A DNA stretch of 64,000 nucleotides from contig NC_135367.1 of NCBI RefSeq assembly GCF_051622035.1, positions 14,994,501 through 15,058,500 on the forward strand. Direction: 5' to 3'. This document shows, one piece after another, positions 50,940-64,000 of this stretch. Below the pieces are notes generated by a model. It was not told the DNA's origin and did not search any database. It saw nothing but the letters and a program-made list of their open reading frames with translations. Numbering within the stretch: the stretch's first letter is position 1; each line of letters begins with the position of its first letter. Source of the DNA: Arctopsyche grandis. Taxonomy: Eukaryota; Arthropoda; Insecta; Trichoptera; Hydropsychidae. The position numbers and the translations under genes are program-made.

Positions 50940-51600
50940 CGTAGGTCCGAGTGTCCTTCGGGCGCGGAACTTAGTAAGTTTTTTGAATCGGAACATTTAA
51001 TGAATAGGCTTGAATTGAGCTTCTGATATCCCAATCGGCGGCTGTCGATCTTCGCATTAGTCTGCGTTGCCGTTGATTTAAGTCGAACTTACGCATGTAT
51101 GTACGTCGAAGTCGTTACATTGCCGGATAATGGGTACAGCGACATGTCCCTCGCTCGGAATACAAATGCGTGCATTTAGTACGGCGGACGTTTTGACCGA
51201 TTCGACGACCCCCTCGTTGTCGATCTCTGGCCAATGTTGTTGTTGATCTTGCAGTTGTTGTGCGCGTATGCCCCGCAAAGTGTGTAATTGTCGTCGTATC
51301 GTTTCGCTGTTGAGGTATGGCCGCCGGTTTAAACGCGCCGCAATTTACCAATAAATCTTGCGGTGGCCGCTTAAATGCACCGCTCCTTTCGTTTCAGAGC
51401 TTTATTTGGTGTTGCGGAGAGCTTCCGCTCTTTAGCGGAAACCGCTACATTGAAAACATCATTGTACCCTTACGATTTACCCCATTTTTTGTCGAAAGAA
51501 CGATTAAGAACGTTGTTGCTATAATTTTGATAGTATCGTTACGTACACGCGAGAAAATCTTGGATAGTCGCACTTTGTTGATCCGCTACTGACATTTCCG
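50940..51600. other. GC-richer island, candidate regulatory element
   Basis: About 650 bases of balanced, CpG-containing sequence with CGCCGCAATTTACCAATAAA, TTTAGCGGAAACCGC and CAATGTTGTTGTTGATC. Several open frames overlap on both strands; none resembles a protein. It is the longest such island in the gene-free half. Confidence 0.35.
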
Positions 51601-52629
51601 TACATTTATGTCAATTTATTTATGTACATATTACATTTACTATGTTTTGTACATATATATGTATGTATGAAATTGTACAGATATACATGGAGAGTGTTTT
51701 CTGCCAATGTTGGCGATATGATACATATAATGCTATACCAAAAAACAGCCCGAATACACTGATCACCAGTCTTGGACGGACAAATGGTTCACTATTGTCA
51801 TTTTTTTAAATAAAAATCATGATTTTTTGCTGTCTTGCTTTGAACACTAATGGAGCGGTATATTTTTATTTATTTATTTTTAATATACAAGTATACCACA
51901 GTGTCTTGACAGGTCACCCCAATATGACACTGTGGCCAATTTGAAAATAATATAACACCGATATTTCGTACTACCATAATGTTTATGGTGATGATATACA
52001 TATTAGCAAAAATATGTGAGCAAAAAATATGTTATAAGAAGTATAAAAAAGTGGGAGTTGTTATTTAAGAAAATTGATTGATATTTAAAGTTATTCGTAA
52101 GAAATGTTACTTTTATAAAGATGATGTGTATTATTTTATCAGATACTAGAAGATACTATCTTTTCATTCATCTTATTGTAGCAAGTTGTTTTTAATAAAA
52201 ATCGTGGTCTTAAAGATTTTCGATAATGTATAAAAACTAGTGAATAGCCCGATGAAACATCATCGCATGGGTATAAAATTATTATATACTCTTATAAAAC
52301 TAAAAAAAAAAAATCCGGAACCGGAACCGTTATTTTCGTAGACTCTCATAGATAGTTTTCAATTCTTTATTTGTAATAATTTTCGATTCTTAAAAATACG
52401 CAGACTCCCATGGAGAGTTTTCAATTATTTATTTAAAGACTTCCTATTTTTTTCTATTATTATTAGCTATCGCCCCGAGCGATACTGCAAATCGAAATCG
52501 ATTCACTCGATCCATGACACCCGACTTCTCCCGACAACTACCGAAGATATGACTCCGTTTTGATTGGTTGTCCATACGTTCTGTACGATTATTGAATATT
52601 AACGTTATTTAGAGCAGCCTTTATATCCG

Positions 52630-52720
52630 TATCATGGTGTACTGGTCAGTGTATATTGATCTGGGCGCGATGGGGGTAGGTTCGAGTCGGCGTCCTGGAA
52701 TTGATTTTATTTTTTCAAAT
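52630..52720 (+). mobile_element. tRNA-derived SINE-like head
   Basis: ATGGTGTACTGGTCAGTG (A-box-like) and GGTAGGTTCGAGTCGG (B-box-like, core GGTTCGAGTC) are spaced as in a tRNA. The acceptor stem does not close and AT-rich sequence follows, so a SINE or tRNA pseudogene fits better than a working tRNA. Confidence 0.45.
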
Positions 52721-53979
52721 ATCGCTAAAATATAAATTAATTTCAATTTCAATTTCAATAATTTCAATTAAAAATATATATTTAATTGTTTTATATGAAA
52801 AGAAAAAAAAATGGTTCAAAACTTCGATAAATGAAATTATTAAAATTACGTATTTTTATATGGCGAGAAGGAATATTTCAATTAATGTTTAAAAAAAAAA
52901 GGCGAAATGAAAAATTGGATTTGGCACGATGTCAGAGACCATTAGCTCATTTAGACCCATATTCAGGCTATTTGGGGTGATCGGTTCGAGTCGCGACAAA
53001 GTCGTCTCGTCGAAAAACGAATTAATCGATTTTTATCGATTCGTTCATTATGTTCGGCGAGAGTTAGGACACACACACACACCCACACACACACAGATTA
53101 CCGTCTTTATATATATGATAATCTCTAAATATTCTTGGAATTTTAATATCGAAAAATCTTCATATTTATTTTCGTTCCCTTAGAGGCGCAGATACAGAGT
53201 GGTACGCGGCACGTGTTTTTTTTAGATTGCACATGTAAAAAACGCTAGCACGCCCAATATATGGTATCGCAATCCAGGTCAAATCTGACCCCTTAGAGTG
53301 TTTTCGGTGTAATTTTATCTTTGTATTGACATATGTTTGTAGGTTTGACAGTGATCGATAACAGTGATTTCTACATTTGAAGAAACGTAGGAGAAACTTA
53401 ATAATAAAGAAATAATAAGATCGTACGAATTAATAATGCGATGAAGACACGCCATTCATAGCTCATTCAGCATGCCGTGCCGTACGATACAGTGTATCTA
53501 CGCCTTGTCTCTTCTGGAAAAGAGTTTCAGTATATGGGACGTAAGAAAAGTGTTTTTTTATGTTGAAACAGCAAAGGTTTTTATTTCTTTATATTGCTTG
53601 TTGTAAATACTTTAACTTTGCATCAGGTTTTAGAAGTATCGGATTATTTTTCTTTATCCACATATGTATGTATGTACGTAGTAACAATAACTTTTTTGAT
53701 TTGTTTCGATATTATTTTTTGTCTGTTAAAATAATATTTGGAGAAACTATTCACACAATCACTGGTGAAAAACATAGTTTTCCGCCACGTTTCACGAGCG
53801 ATTTTGAATACTCAAAGTGAGTGGGGGAAATTAATTAATCATTAACGCAATTTTAGGCGCTAATAAGCCAACTTTACTATCGTACCCCACGATCAAAGTG
53901 TGAATAAGAGAATTAAAGTAGAAAAAGAGAAAAATTATAATGGTAGATTTATCTGTAGGGCAATTAACGCGTACGTAAA

Positions 53980-54400
53980 TGTAAAGAGGTGCCCGAAGCC
54001 TGTCGGAAATGGCTAACACACCGTCTCGTTTTAACACTGTCCGGTGTTTAACGGTTAATTAACACATCCAGTGCCGAGAGACACATTCGTCCGCGGCACG
54101 AAGAGGCTCAGCTTCGCCCAAACCGTGTAATGAATTTATGGCCTAAGAATAGTGTCGAACATTTTGTCTTTTATCACGTAATCAATCGAGACACGTTTAG
54201 ACGCCCCGAAGATTCGTACTTCTATTTAATTAGCGTTCATTATTTATTACGAGGTGAGTCGATTTCGTTGATAAAAACAGACGATCGACCGGTCCGTTTA
54301 ATTATATTTTACAAACGATATTGTCGATGCCACAGCGAATGTCAAACGCTTAGTCCGAAGCTTGAAGATATAGCACCGTTCGTTGAAATTTTAATAGAAT
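53980..54400. other. GC-richer island with TAAT/TTTATTA words
   Basis: Contains ACGGTTAATTAACACATCC, TATTTAATTAGCGTTCATTA and TTTATTACGAGG in a block of mixed composition; such homeodomain and Caudal-like words are common in developmental enhancers. The 110-codon plus-strand frame at 54130-54462 looks like chance. Confidence 0.35.
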
Positions 54401-54687
54401 TATCCATATTTTCTAAAGATATATTTTGTATTAAATATATTAGAATTTTTTTAATTCTCTAATTAAGTTAATATGGGAATTTACATAATTATCGAGTTGT
54501 AGGTATGAATATCATTGTTTTTCAATTATAATTACTATTTTGAACACATATGTACATATGTATAAGATAATTTCAATTTGGGGAAGCTTTTTTAATGTTT
54601 AAACATTTTTTTGATAAAAAGTGCGACAAAATAATAATAAGTGTGCAATATTGCAATGCTTTTTTTTATGTATATATGTATTGTTTA

Positions 54688-55053
54688 GGTCTACCTGACG
54701 GGACCGAAAGTAAAATGGTCGAAAAAGCAAATATCGGAAGGCAAACATCGAAAATCGAAAGATCTTAAGTCTAAAGATAAAAAAAGGGTGCATGGTAAAC
54801 TATGTATATATAATATATATCAGTGGCATGCGGTGAAATTATCTCTCTTTTTGTCATATAGCCTTGTTTAATGTGTGCGCACAGGATACTGGAGGAAAAG
54901 CCTGTTCCTCTTGTTCCTGTTGTATCCTGCTCACGCAAATTAAGTGAGGATGTACGACGGGGGGAGAGCCGCACGCCACTGATATATATACTAACCGTTT
55001 TTCATATGTATGCATGATAAACGAATATTTTCGACTTTTTCACTGTCACCTGT
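54688..55053 (+). mobile_element. Composite family B element with a nested MITE
   Basis: Starts GGTCTACCTGACGGGACC with family B arm words (AATATCGGAAGGCAAACATC, GAAAGATCTTAAGTC). It continues after the nested element with ACTAACCGTTTTTCATATG and ends CACTGTCACCTGT. ATTGTTTA flanks both sides (54680-54687, 55054-55061; ten bases GTATTGTTTA shared). The right half is shared with 24315-24400. Confidence 0.8.
54821..54981. mobile_element. hAT-like MITE, family E copy 2, nested
   Basis: Ends CAGTGGCATGCGGTG and, complemented, CAGTGGCGTGCGGCTC, flanked by ATATATAT (low complexity). Interior as in 24145-24314. Confidence 0.82.
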
Positions 55054-55061
55054 ATTGTTTA

Positions 55062-58000
55062 TGGGGCTTATATTGCAAGCTGTACCAGGTATCTTTGGTA
55101 ATTATCAATTTATTAGTTGGTGATCCTTTTTTGATATCCGAATTTGTATTAATTTATGTTTAATTACGAGTCATATCTGGTATAAAGTCATTTTCTAAAT
55201 TCGGTACAGTTGTTTTTTGGGTGAACGGTGAACTAAATGTTAGCGGTGCATAAAAAAAATTGTTAATGTTTAAACTAGAAGAATTAAAAATATGCTATGA
55301 ATAAGTCATGGATTTTTAATTAATTTATTTAAAATATTTCATTAGTTTTTTGTGGGAGCGTTTGAAGTCTTTATATTAAAAAATTATATAATTTCATAAG
55401 CATTGAAACCGTTGCATGTACGTACAATGTATCTATAAAAAAACATCTAAATGATTTAATAGGTTCCATAGGATGATGTGATTTCAATGACTGGTAGTGT
55501 ACATACAAAGATTGTAGATGAAGTCAAGCGCAAATTTAACAGATAATCTTTTATAATTGCAGTTCGATTTTTTTCGCAATTACAATATTTACATCGACTT
55601 TACATACCTATGTAATATTTTATTCAAATAATTTTTTACACATCTGTACGAATTTCACAGTGTATAATTAATGTGTCCGATATTAGCAGCTCGCTGCAGA
55701 TTTATGCCACACGATAATTCTTCTGATTTTGTTTATTATTTTTTTATTCTCGTGTTTTGGTAACTTTCCGGATAGACATTTTTATTTATTATTTCAAAAT
55801 CATTCGGTGCAATTTTTGAGATTGCCCATTCGCATGTTTCCATCTAATTTATGTCTTAATTAGGCGGTCGATTTAGTTCTCGAAATACGGATGTATCTAT
55901 TTGTGGTCATATCGATTGTATCGAAACGGATTGCGAGCTGTGGCGACACACATAATAAATACAAAATAATTTTATTTTGTCGATAATGGCATAATTATAC
56001 GACTCGGAATCCATTCGGCGATATTTATTGCCGAATCATCTGATAAAATTCAAATTATTTCGCTAAGTTAGCGACGCATTAGAATAAAATTCCAATGTTG
56101 GGTTTGAAAATTCGGTAGCATACACTTTTGACGCTCCACATTCGTGTATATAAAAGTAGTTTATTTCGTTAATTAACTATTGGTTTAACATGTTGTTTAT
56201 GTCTCCGATTTGAATTCAGCGGATTAGTATAGCGCATTGGACTTTCATTCAATACCGGATTTGTATCAGTCATTGTACCGTAAGCTTTGGTGCTGGTTCT
56301 ATATATTTTTTTTTTGAGAAATAAATAATTACATTGGTAAATTTGCATTAACTTACATAAACGGTAAAACATATGATATACAATTAAATTATATAATTGT
56401 AAAGATAAATCTGTTTGGAAAATATAATTTTTTTTTCAGAAAAGCTCTATTCTAAATGTCTGGATATCAAATCGTATGGAAATGATTGTTATTGACCATC
56501 ACGAGTGTGCAAAAAATCACACTTTTTTTAATCATATAGGGATAGATCAACCCAGTTTAAATTTGTATAGGAAGTGTGTATTGTAGTCATTGGAAGTCTC
56601 AATAAATCTTTGATGGGCAGTCATTTCAAGCATTTGCTACTGTAGATGCTCACTAAAAACTGTTGACCCCGGCATGAAAATTTAATCAATGGGTATCATT
56701 TTTCGTAACTTAAGAGTACTTAAATCAGAATGTAATTATGAAAATATTGATTGATTGACCTTGGAAAATTCAATATTTTCCGAGTCGTCCTCTTTTTATG
56801 AAATTTTTTTCTTTTCAAGCTTGATGGCAGTTTTCTTTCTTCTTGGAATATATCAATTGTGATAAGCGACGTCCCGGAGGTATAGGCAGGTACGCAAATT
56901 TTAGGGGGCGACAAATTATGGCAGAATAAAAAATTATTTTAAATTATGTTATTAATAAATAAAATTCTCGAAAAGAATCTTCCACCTGGTCGGTGAAAAA
57001 GCTTGAATAAGTTTGTAAGTTTTCAATGATTGATTGATGGCTGTAGAGTCACTTTGTCCTGCATTTCTTCGAATAATATTTGGAAAGGATCATGCTACCG
57101 ATATATGACCACACATTTTTGGGCGTCGATCTTAACAATCTGTTCCTGTACCTGAACATGTAAATCGGTACATATATTCATAATATGTATGTATGTATCT
57201 ACTTACTAGAAAAAAAGATTAATTAAGTTCGCAATATAAAATGGAATTCTGAAATAGGATTTATTGATATTATGAAGTATGAATTTTTCAATTTATAGTG
57301 TAGAATACAAATGCTTTTAAACGAAATGCCAGCGGCGAGAAATTGAGCGCGTGTTATGTTTGTAAATTAAAAGACGATCGCACGATACGGTCTTAAACAC
57401 ACACGTAATTGCGCATCCGTGTGCAGGCTCGTTATCGTACATTATTTTTCTTCTCGCAATCTATGGCGACCTTCACAGTCAACACTTTTCAGTCGAATGC
57501 ACGTATGTTCAAAATAAACTATTCGAGAAAATCAGGGGGAGAGAAGAGAGATGTGCGTACTGAAAAGTGATGTTCTAATTTAAAGAGGTGTTATTATGAA
57601 GCGTGTGCAATAAATTAGCGTGTCGAACCGTGCACCTCGACATAAAAAGTCTTTTGATTACTATTTCCTGCTCGCAGAGACAAAGTAATAACATGGAATT
57701 AGCGGCGGCCGGCCGGTCTGGGGCCCGGGACCCCGGTAATAACACATGGGGACCTCACAATCCCACATATTTATCACCGGACTGTGGGGTAGTGAACTAT
57801 CGGCGGACGAGCTCAATTAATTGCGAAAATGTGTGAAAACTGTCAATCAAACAATATCCGCTGAAAACTAGGCACAATCTTATGGGTTAATTTCTCATTG
57901 GATGCAAATTTATCAGAATTACAAATTTTAGATGTAAAGTTTGTTTTCAGTACAGGAAATTTGAATTAAATTTTGAAGAGATAAAAAAAACTAATCAAAA

Positions 58001-59827
58001 GTTAAAATTATATGCCGGTCGCAAACGTATATTCTCCCAAAAGTATTAAGGGACTTTCAGTAAATTTAGAATTTTCTTATGAACTTTATTTATTTATTTT
58101 TTATGAACTTTAATTGTTTTATTTTATGAACTTTTGCTCTTTTGAGTATCATTCAAATAATTCTCTCTTTAAATTTTTATCTAATGGTATAACTACATAC
58201 ATACGTATGAAACCTCGTTCAATAGAAATACGAGTATTATATATGTGTTAGTTAATCTTTTTATCTGTGTTTTTCCATTTACTTTGTGCACCGTATTAGA
58301 TAGCATTTTAAAATTTAAATCTAGAATTTACTGATATTTTAAAATTCTACCCACCTAGTCTCTATGACACTGTATAAACATATGTATAATGATTGTTTAT
58401 TGATGTTTGTAATTGGCCAGGAAAGCGCGTTGGAGTTTACCTGTTAGGTCCTTCTAGTATATACATTTTTATTTTATAAATTTAAACGTTTAAAATGAAA
58501 AATAAAAATAATAGAAATATAAAATTACAAAATAGGTAAAAATACAGCATAATTTTACTTAGAAATGGAGATTTTGGATTCTCGTTAATCAATCAAAACT
58601 TCATCATAGTCGACCCAAATAAACGTAAATTACTATTCTCGAAAAAATGTTTACTTTTCGAATTGTTTATCGAGATAAATTGATTGGTTGGAGGTATAGG
58701 ACATAATTTAAAATCAATGAGATATTTTACTTAACGTTTCTTTGATACGATGAAAGTTTTCCACTAGGTCCATCGATGAAAATCCAAAATTCGCGTTTTT
58801 CACTCTGTCCTATTGTACAAACATATTGAAATTGGAACAGGAAATTGGTTTTTAATGAAAACATCTCTAAACCTCTTGGATTTTTTTAACAATTTTCATT
58901 CATTGTGTTCCCTAAAAATGTTAATTTCGGTCAACCGACCTTTTCTTTTTTGAGATTTTTTTTAGATAATTTTAGTACGTCTTTAATTCATTTGTTCTTA
59001 ATTTATCTTTTAGATGGGCTCAGAGTTGAAGTCAACTTGTCATAAATTGACGTTGCGTTGGGTTGTGGTGAGGGTTGGAGACCCTGCAGATCATAGTTTC
59101 ACATCTAAGGATAAACATATTAAACATAACACAACACAACTGAACGAAAAATTTCGTTACATTGAAAAGGTTGTCAATCACTTTCTAGATCACTTCGTGT
59201 GCAACGTGGCAAAAGGCGACGCAAATTATTGTAATCGGTGGATTTCGTAATTGGTGCGCGATTCGCGCGAAACCACCGGCCTTGTAATTAAAGTAAATAA
59301 AATAGTTTGCGTCTTAGTCCACTTATGTATAAATTGATACATTTCTAATAATTTCACACACACATTGATATTATCATATTATCTATTCGTTTTTATTGAT
59401 TCATAAATATTTTCAGCTTGATTATACACTAAGTTGTACGAATCTTGGAATCCACATAACTGCCGAGGATTTAACTATTAAAGTAGACGATTTTTCTCCC
59501 AATATATGTACATACTATGTATGCATTCGAGTTAATGACAGTGTTGTCAATCGCTATATTTCATGCATACTTGGTCAACTTATTTGAATATTGAACCACG
59601 GTTATTATCTTCTACATATTTAGGTATATGTGGCTCGAGTGAGTAGTTGGGACTTTTTTAACTTATGATATGTATGCTTAATTATTTACTCCTATGTTTT
59701 ATATACATATGTATGTGTATTGGTGAAGTCTTTCATATCATATACGACCGGTTGGTTAGTTGTAGGGATGATGACTTCGACTGCATCGAATGTATACATA
59801 TGTACATATGTATGTATACATGTATAG
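55062..59827. other. Gene-free DNA with two GC-richer islands
   Basis: No convincing coding exon. Islands of mixed composition lie near 55670-56110 (CTTAATTAGGCGGTCGATTT, GACTCGGAATCCATTCGGCG) and 57300-57840 (ATTAGCGGCGGCCGGCC, ACACGTAATTGCGCATCC). At 56210-56272 AGCGGATTAGTATAGCGCAT then TTGGACTTTCATTCAATACC resembles a decayed tRNA(Glu)-like sequence, at low confidence. Confidence 0.35.
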
Positions 59828-60895
59828 TGTTTTTACCCGTCTTCGCTCGGCGTTTGTAATATAAACCGCTTAAACGAAAAAATTTACACGAATCTGAATT
59901 GAATTAATAGGGATAATATATTAAATTGTCTTTATATGAGAATTAAATACATACAAATCATATTTCGACTATTCTTGTGGATTAATAACAAAAATTCGAC
60001 AGAAACTCGACAAAATCGAGATTTCGTATTCTCCAGTTTTCTCCTCCGAAACCGGACCAATTTAAAAAAAAATCATTATCGGTATGAGAAAGATATTTTC
60101 TTTGTTTGTGTGCTCGTATTTTTTTAAAAATCAACCGTTAAATAAGCACGATGGACTCTTTTTGTGGGTGTAAAAAAGAGGCGATTTTATAGATGTTTGG
60201 CGGCTTCTAGCTCCTATAAAAAAAAACTCATCAAAAAAATAAAACCACAGAAATATGCCTATGGTAGATATCCATAGTAAATAAAGTTCTACAAATGAAA
60301 GATAAAATGTCCGACTATAGATTCCAATATTCATTTTGAACAGGAAATCGACAGATTTTGAGACATCAACCGAACAACACCAAGATATAGAAAAATCGCG
60401 CGATTTATAAAAAAACACATACATATATCTCCGAATCTCGAGCCAATCAACATTTTTTATTACCAGATTCGTGTTTACTGGGCATAGATCTATAAGAAAA
60501 GTCATCTCGTATCTGAACCATTTTTCGTGTCGAACAGTGTAATTTGTCGAAAAAACACAGGCGGCGAACTCATTTGAAATTATTGCGTTGCAATGCCACT
60601 CATTATTGTTTTCCCGTTCCAGTTCCCTTTTTTGGATGATTTATTTTTACAGAAACCATCGCGGGCATGCAAACAATAAATCATATAAGTTTCATCGCAA
60701 TCGGTTGAATGGTATAGGAACGCATACGTAATAGACAGACAAACATTGATTTTTGTATATGTATACATATATATGTAGATTAATTTGTTTTTTTTTTATT
60801 AAATTGAATGTCACGGATATTACGAACCAAACTGTGTGTTTGGTACATACATACAAAGTCTCGTTCGAAATTATATACACATATGTACATATAAT
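59828..60895 (+). repeat. Dispersed repeat family C, longest copy (about 1.07 kb)
   Basis: Head TTTTACCCGTCTTCGCTCGG and GTAATATAAACCGCTTAAAC at 59830. Tail ATTGAATGTCACGGATATTA, TACATACAAAGTCTCGTTCG and AAATTATATAC near 60800-60880. Before the tail is TCGGTTGAATGGTATAGGAA then GACAGACAAACATTGAT, wording often seen near the 3' ends of insect non-LTR elements. No protein is encoded, so it looks non-autonomous. Confidence 0.75.
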
Positions 60896-63800
60896 ATATT
60901 AAATATAAATCAAATTGGCCAACATCTGACATATAATATCAGAGATAAAATGTATTCAATGTGGTTCAAGATACATATGTATTTTTGTATTAACAAAGTA
61001 GAATATTAGATTTAAATATTGCTGTTAGGTAAGTGCCAATAATTTCTTACCGGTGTACATATGTATGTACATACGTATGTATGTGGTGCTTGGCGTTGAC
61101 TAAATACATTTTTGAATTTACGATGCTTCAAAAACAGTGTGAGAAGATGATTAAACTATTCGTTAGTAATAATTAAAATTAACGACAGATAAAGTTCAAA
61201 GTTCGATTCATATATTTAAGTAAAACTTAAATTGTGTGGTTTTGGTTTAATGTTACTTTCAAATATAGAAATTTTATGCGAAATCAAGTTAAGGCCGGTA
61301 GAAATGAGTCTTAAAGTGATAAATTTTTTCTGTTGAGTTATCGTGATACGTTTTAAAAAATCCATAAATTTCAATTAAAATATAGCAATGGCATATTGCG
61401 CACATTCTGATGCAGTTTCTGAAGTATCTACATTTATTAATGACAACTTCTTTTTAGAAAAACTCGATTTCATGTACATTATGTTGTACAATGTATCTTG
61501 GATCAAATATGATCGGAATATCCAAGTAGGAGTTTTTTTTTTTTAATTTCGCACGAGTCATACTAATTAAGACCAGAGAATACGTCTTTTAATGATGTAT
61601 GCTTTTTTATTATAATTAAGTGAATAATTTTTAAAATATTCCATTGAAAACTGGAACAATTGCATCCGCTTGTTATATATGCAAATGAAAATTGTGCAAT
61701 CTAGACACGTTTCTTTCATTTTTTATATATCACAGATTCACGTATGTAGGGTTCAATTGGAAGGACACGTGACGCATGTGTTTTTCTCAATGCTCTGAAA
61801 CGAACTGTCATTTCAAAGACCGGATATTTCTTTGGATTCGATTCAAGCATGCCAATTTAATAATTTATATATGTAGATATGTATGTACTATTTTGGATTT
61901 AAAAACAAAAATTCCGCATAATATGTATACAACAATTAATTTTTAAATTTTTGATAAAAAAATATTCTAAAATTTGAATTGTAGTTTAATTATTGAATTT
62001 AATTTAATTGAAGACTGTTTTTCTCGAATGCTCAAATGCATTGTTTTGCAGATTGTCTTAAAGTATATTCCGTATATGGATGCAATTAACGAAGGTATTT
62101 AACGAGCTGGCGAGCACGAAAACAGTTGCAAACATATGTTCAAAGAACACGAACTGAATTAAAATAAGATGAATATAATATATGAAAATAGTCTCTATAT
62201 TTGAAATATGAGTACTATAATAGATAATTTGATTTTTGTTTGTATTTTACATTTATATGTATTTATAATGGTAGTTATGTGAATTTCATAATATGAAAAT
62301 TTATATCAAAACCACTGTAAACGCTTTCTTTGTCTCCAATATTGACTTTACAAATTTGTTAAAAATATTACATTTACAAATTTGTCAAGTTAAATATCAT
62401 GAAATCTAGGATTATTTTTCTCAATTTTGTATTAGTACAATATCTTTTTTAATTAGCTTTTTATTTAGTTATAGCTTTTGCTCTTATACAAATTCTTATG
62501 ATTGCTACAAATTGTCATAAACGTCAATGTATCGTAAATGTAAAATATCAATTACGCATTTATTATATTTCTTTAATTTACTTATTTGCAGATAACGAAG
62601 ATTGTAATGAAATGAAAAGATATTTTTCGTTCTTTTTATATAAAATTTTAATACTTTTTTTGTTCTAAAATAGCAGTAATTTTTATTACAGCTACTTTTT
62701 TTATACTTTTCAATGTCGAGAGGTTTTAAATTAAGTATTGTTTCATTATTTTGATGATTTTATATTAATTGTTATTCATTTTTACACATATCGTTAATAA
62801 TATTTCAGTGGTCTATATATTTATGATCAAAGTTGTTATGTTTGTACATATATAACAAATGGAAATTAATTCACTTATTTACAAATATTTACTAATCATT
62901 ACGCTCTATTTCAGATGGAATAATTGGTGATTAAATGATCCATTTGAAGGAATCTATAATATATAGAGTATTCATTGACTTAATTTTTAGCATTTAGCAT
63001 TTGAACTGCCGCTTATATAAGTATATTTATGTCTTTAATTTCAAAAGTCAAAGGTTAAGAGTTTAAGTACATTTTTTAATTGGAATTATTCGCTTATATA
63101 ATATATTACAATAAAATAAAATGTGCAGATATAATATACGACAAGGGGCTAATCTTCTTGATACTACATAATCTTTTTCAGATGGTGTTGATTAATTTTT
63201 TTATTTATTGATACAAGAAAACACAGAATATTTACATACCTACTACAACTTATCATCTAAATATGATATGACGTATGTATAGCTTCATGCTTAATAAGTA
63301 TACTTATTGATTTATTGAAATGACACAAGTTAAGTATTACACACTTTTTTTGTCTTCTTGGCAATATTAGGTATTTGTTCATCAGAAATTTTATAGTTTT
63401 ACATTTAGTTCATTATATGATAATTAAATAGCAAATATCAAATAAAGAATATATATGTAAATTAGGGGTCGAATTTCCTAGTATGTACTGATTTCCCTAT
63501 TACCGTTAACTTCAGATGGAGTGCGATTGATTAAAGACATCATCACGTTTCGTCATATTCCACTGCATCATCTTCGAGCAGTTATATACATATATACATA
63601 TTATACTTGGATGCAGACGGCGAAACAAGTAGTTAAATTTTAATTGACTATGAACACACGATCGTAAGTTTGAGTAGGAGGTGATTCTGTTAAATGAAAA
63701 TTGCTCGGTGAGCATTTCACTTATCTATTATTATTATCGCGAGAGTTTCGCGGTTAAAGATTGCGATATCGAAACGATAAATTGCCAGGTGGAAATATGT

Positions 63801-64000
63801 AGGTACTCGTTAATGACCTTTATGAATTGGTCCTGGCCATATTCGAGCGCTCAGAGCCTTTTTCAGAGCCTCGCCGGTTGCTGATAATGGCTGAATTTAT
63901 CGACGCCCTAACCATTGTTGTTGTTGTTACTGTTTCTGTTGCGGTTGTTGTTCGTGTAAATAGAAACTATATGTGTATGTTTTTTAGAAGCGTTTGACCG
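60896..64000. other. AT-rich gene-free DNA, GC-richer at the very end
   Basis: Nothing coding is supported. From about 63500 the composition rises (CAGAGCCTCGCCGGTTGC) and 63917-63958 holds a GTT-rich run (TTGTTGTTGTTACTGTTTC) that could be part of a regulatory element or, on the minus strand, an Asn- or Thr-rich coding run cut by the window edge. Confidence 0.4.

Noticed and set aside
52630-52720. Functional tRNA gene
   Set aside because: A- and B-box-like words are present but the acceptor stem does not pair and the anticodon arm is poor; kept only as a SINE-like head.
54130-54462. 110-codon plus-strand frame
   Set aside because: Overlaps a non-coding island with TAAT-type words; no recognisable protein features.

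Overview
This is a eukaryotic nuclear window, almost certainly from an insect. Every real gene is split by short GT-AG introns, the non-coding DNA is very AT-rich and full of self-complementary (ACATATGT)n-type microsatellites, and the transposon fauna (hAT and piggyBac-like non-autonomous elements, an RTE-type non-LTR retrotransposon, a solo LTR, tRNA-derived SINE-like pieces) is that of an insect. Ortholog identity does not fix the order. A many-intron holometabolous insect such as a caddisfly or moth is only a guess.

Left third (about 2.9-28.6 kb): six genes whose exons could be joined with consistent phase. In order: an uncharacterised 468-aa Ser-rich protein (2905-5887, minus, 8 exons); proteasome ATPase Rpt1/PSMC2 (6392-9524, minus, 10 exons, 435 aa); mitochondrial enoyl-CoA hydratase ECHS1 (11568-16191, minus, 6 exons, 298 aa); an NTPCR-type nucleoside-triphosphatase (17687-18570, plus, 4 exons, 189 aa); a short leucine-rich-repeat protein (18694-19700, minus, 3 exons, 284 aa), tail-to-tail with the NTPase; and dynein assembly factor DNAAF1 (25175-28642, plus, 11 exons, 868 aa). 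They share no pathway: this is ordinary housekeeping plus one motile-cilium gene.

Between and inside these genes lie many small transposons, most with intact target-site duplications. Eight-base duplications (hAT signature) flank elements at 7647, 9846, 10187, 12729, 16733, 20201, 24542, 47501, 54688 and 54821. A TTAA-flanked piggyBac-like element (12162-13075) with a hAT-type MITE nested inside it sits in an ECHS1 intron. A second piggyBac-like left end (20947 onward) is followed by a 1.27-kb nearly pure (TA)n tract and an RTE fragment that is bounded by TA repeats on both sides.

Right half (28.7-64 kb): no convincing protein-coding gene. It is AT-rich sequence with dispersed repeats, a solo LTR, SINE-like tRNA remnants and a series of 300-600 bp GC-richer islands rich in homeodomain-type TAATTA/TTTAT words. 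This looks like a regulatory gene desert or the long intron of a developmental gene, but that is inference. The window starts inside a 71-bp-period satellite. No dramatic new molecular system was found; the best leads are the orphan 468-aa gene, the palindromic MITE families, the TA-bounded RTE fragment and the gene-free island series.
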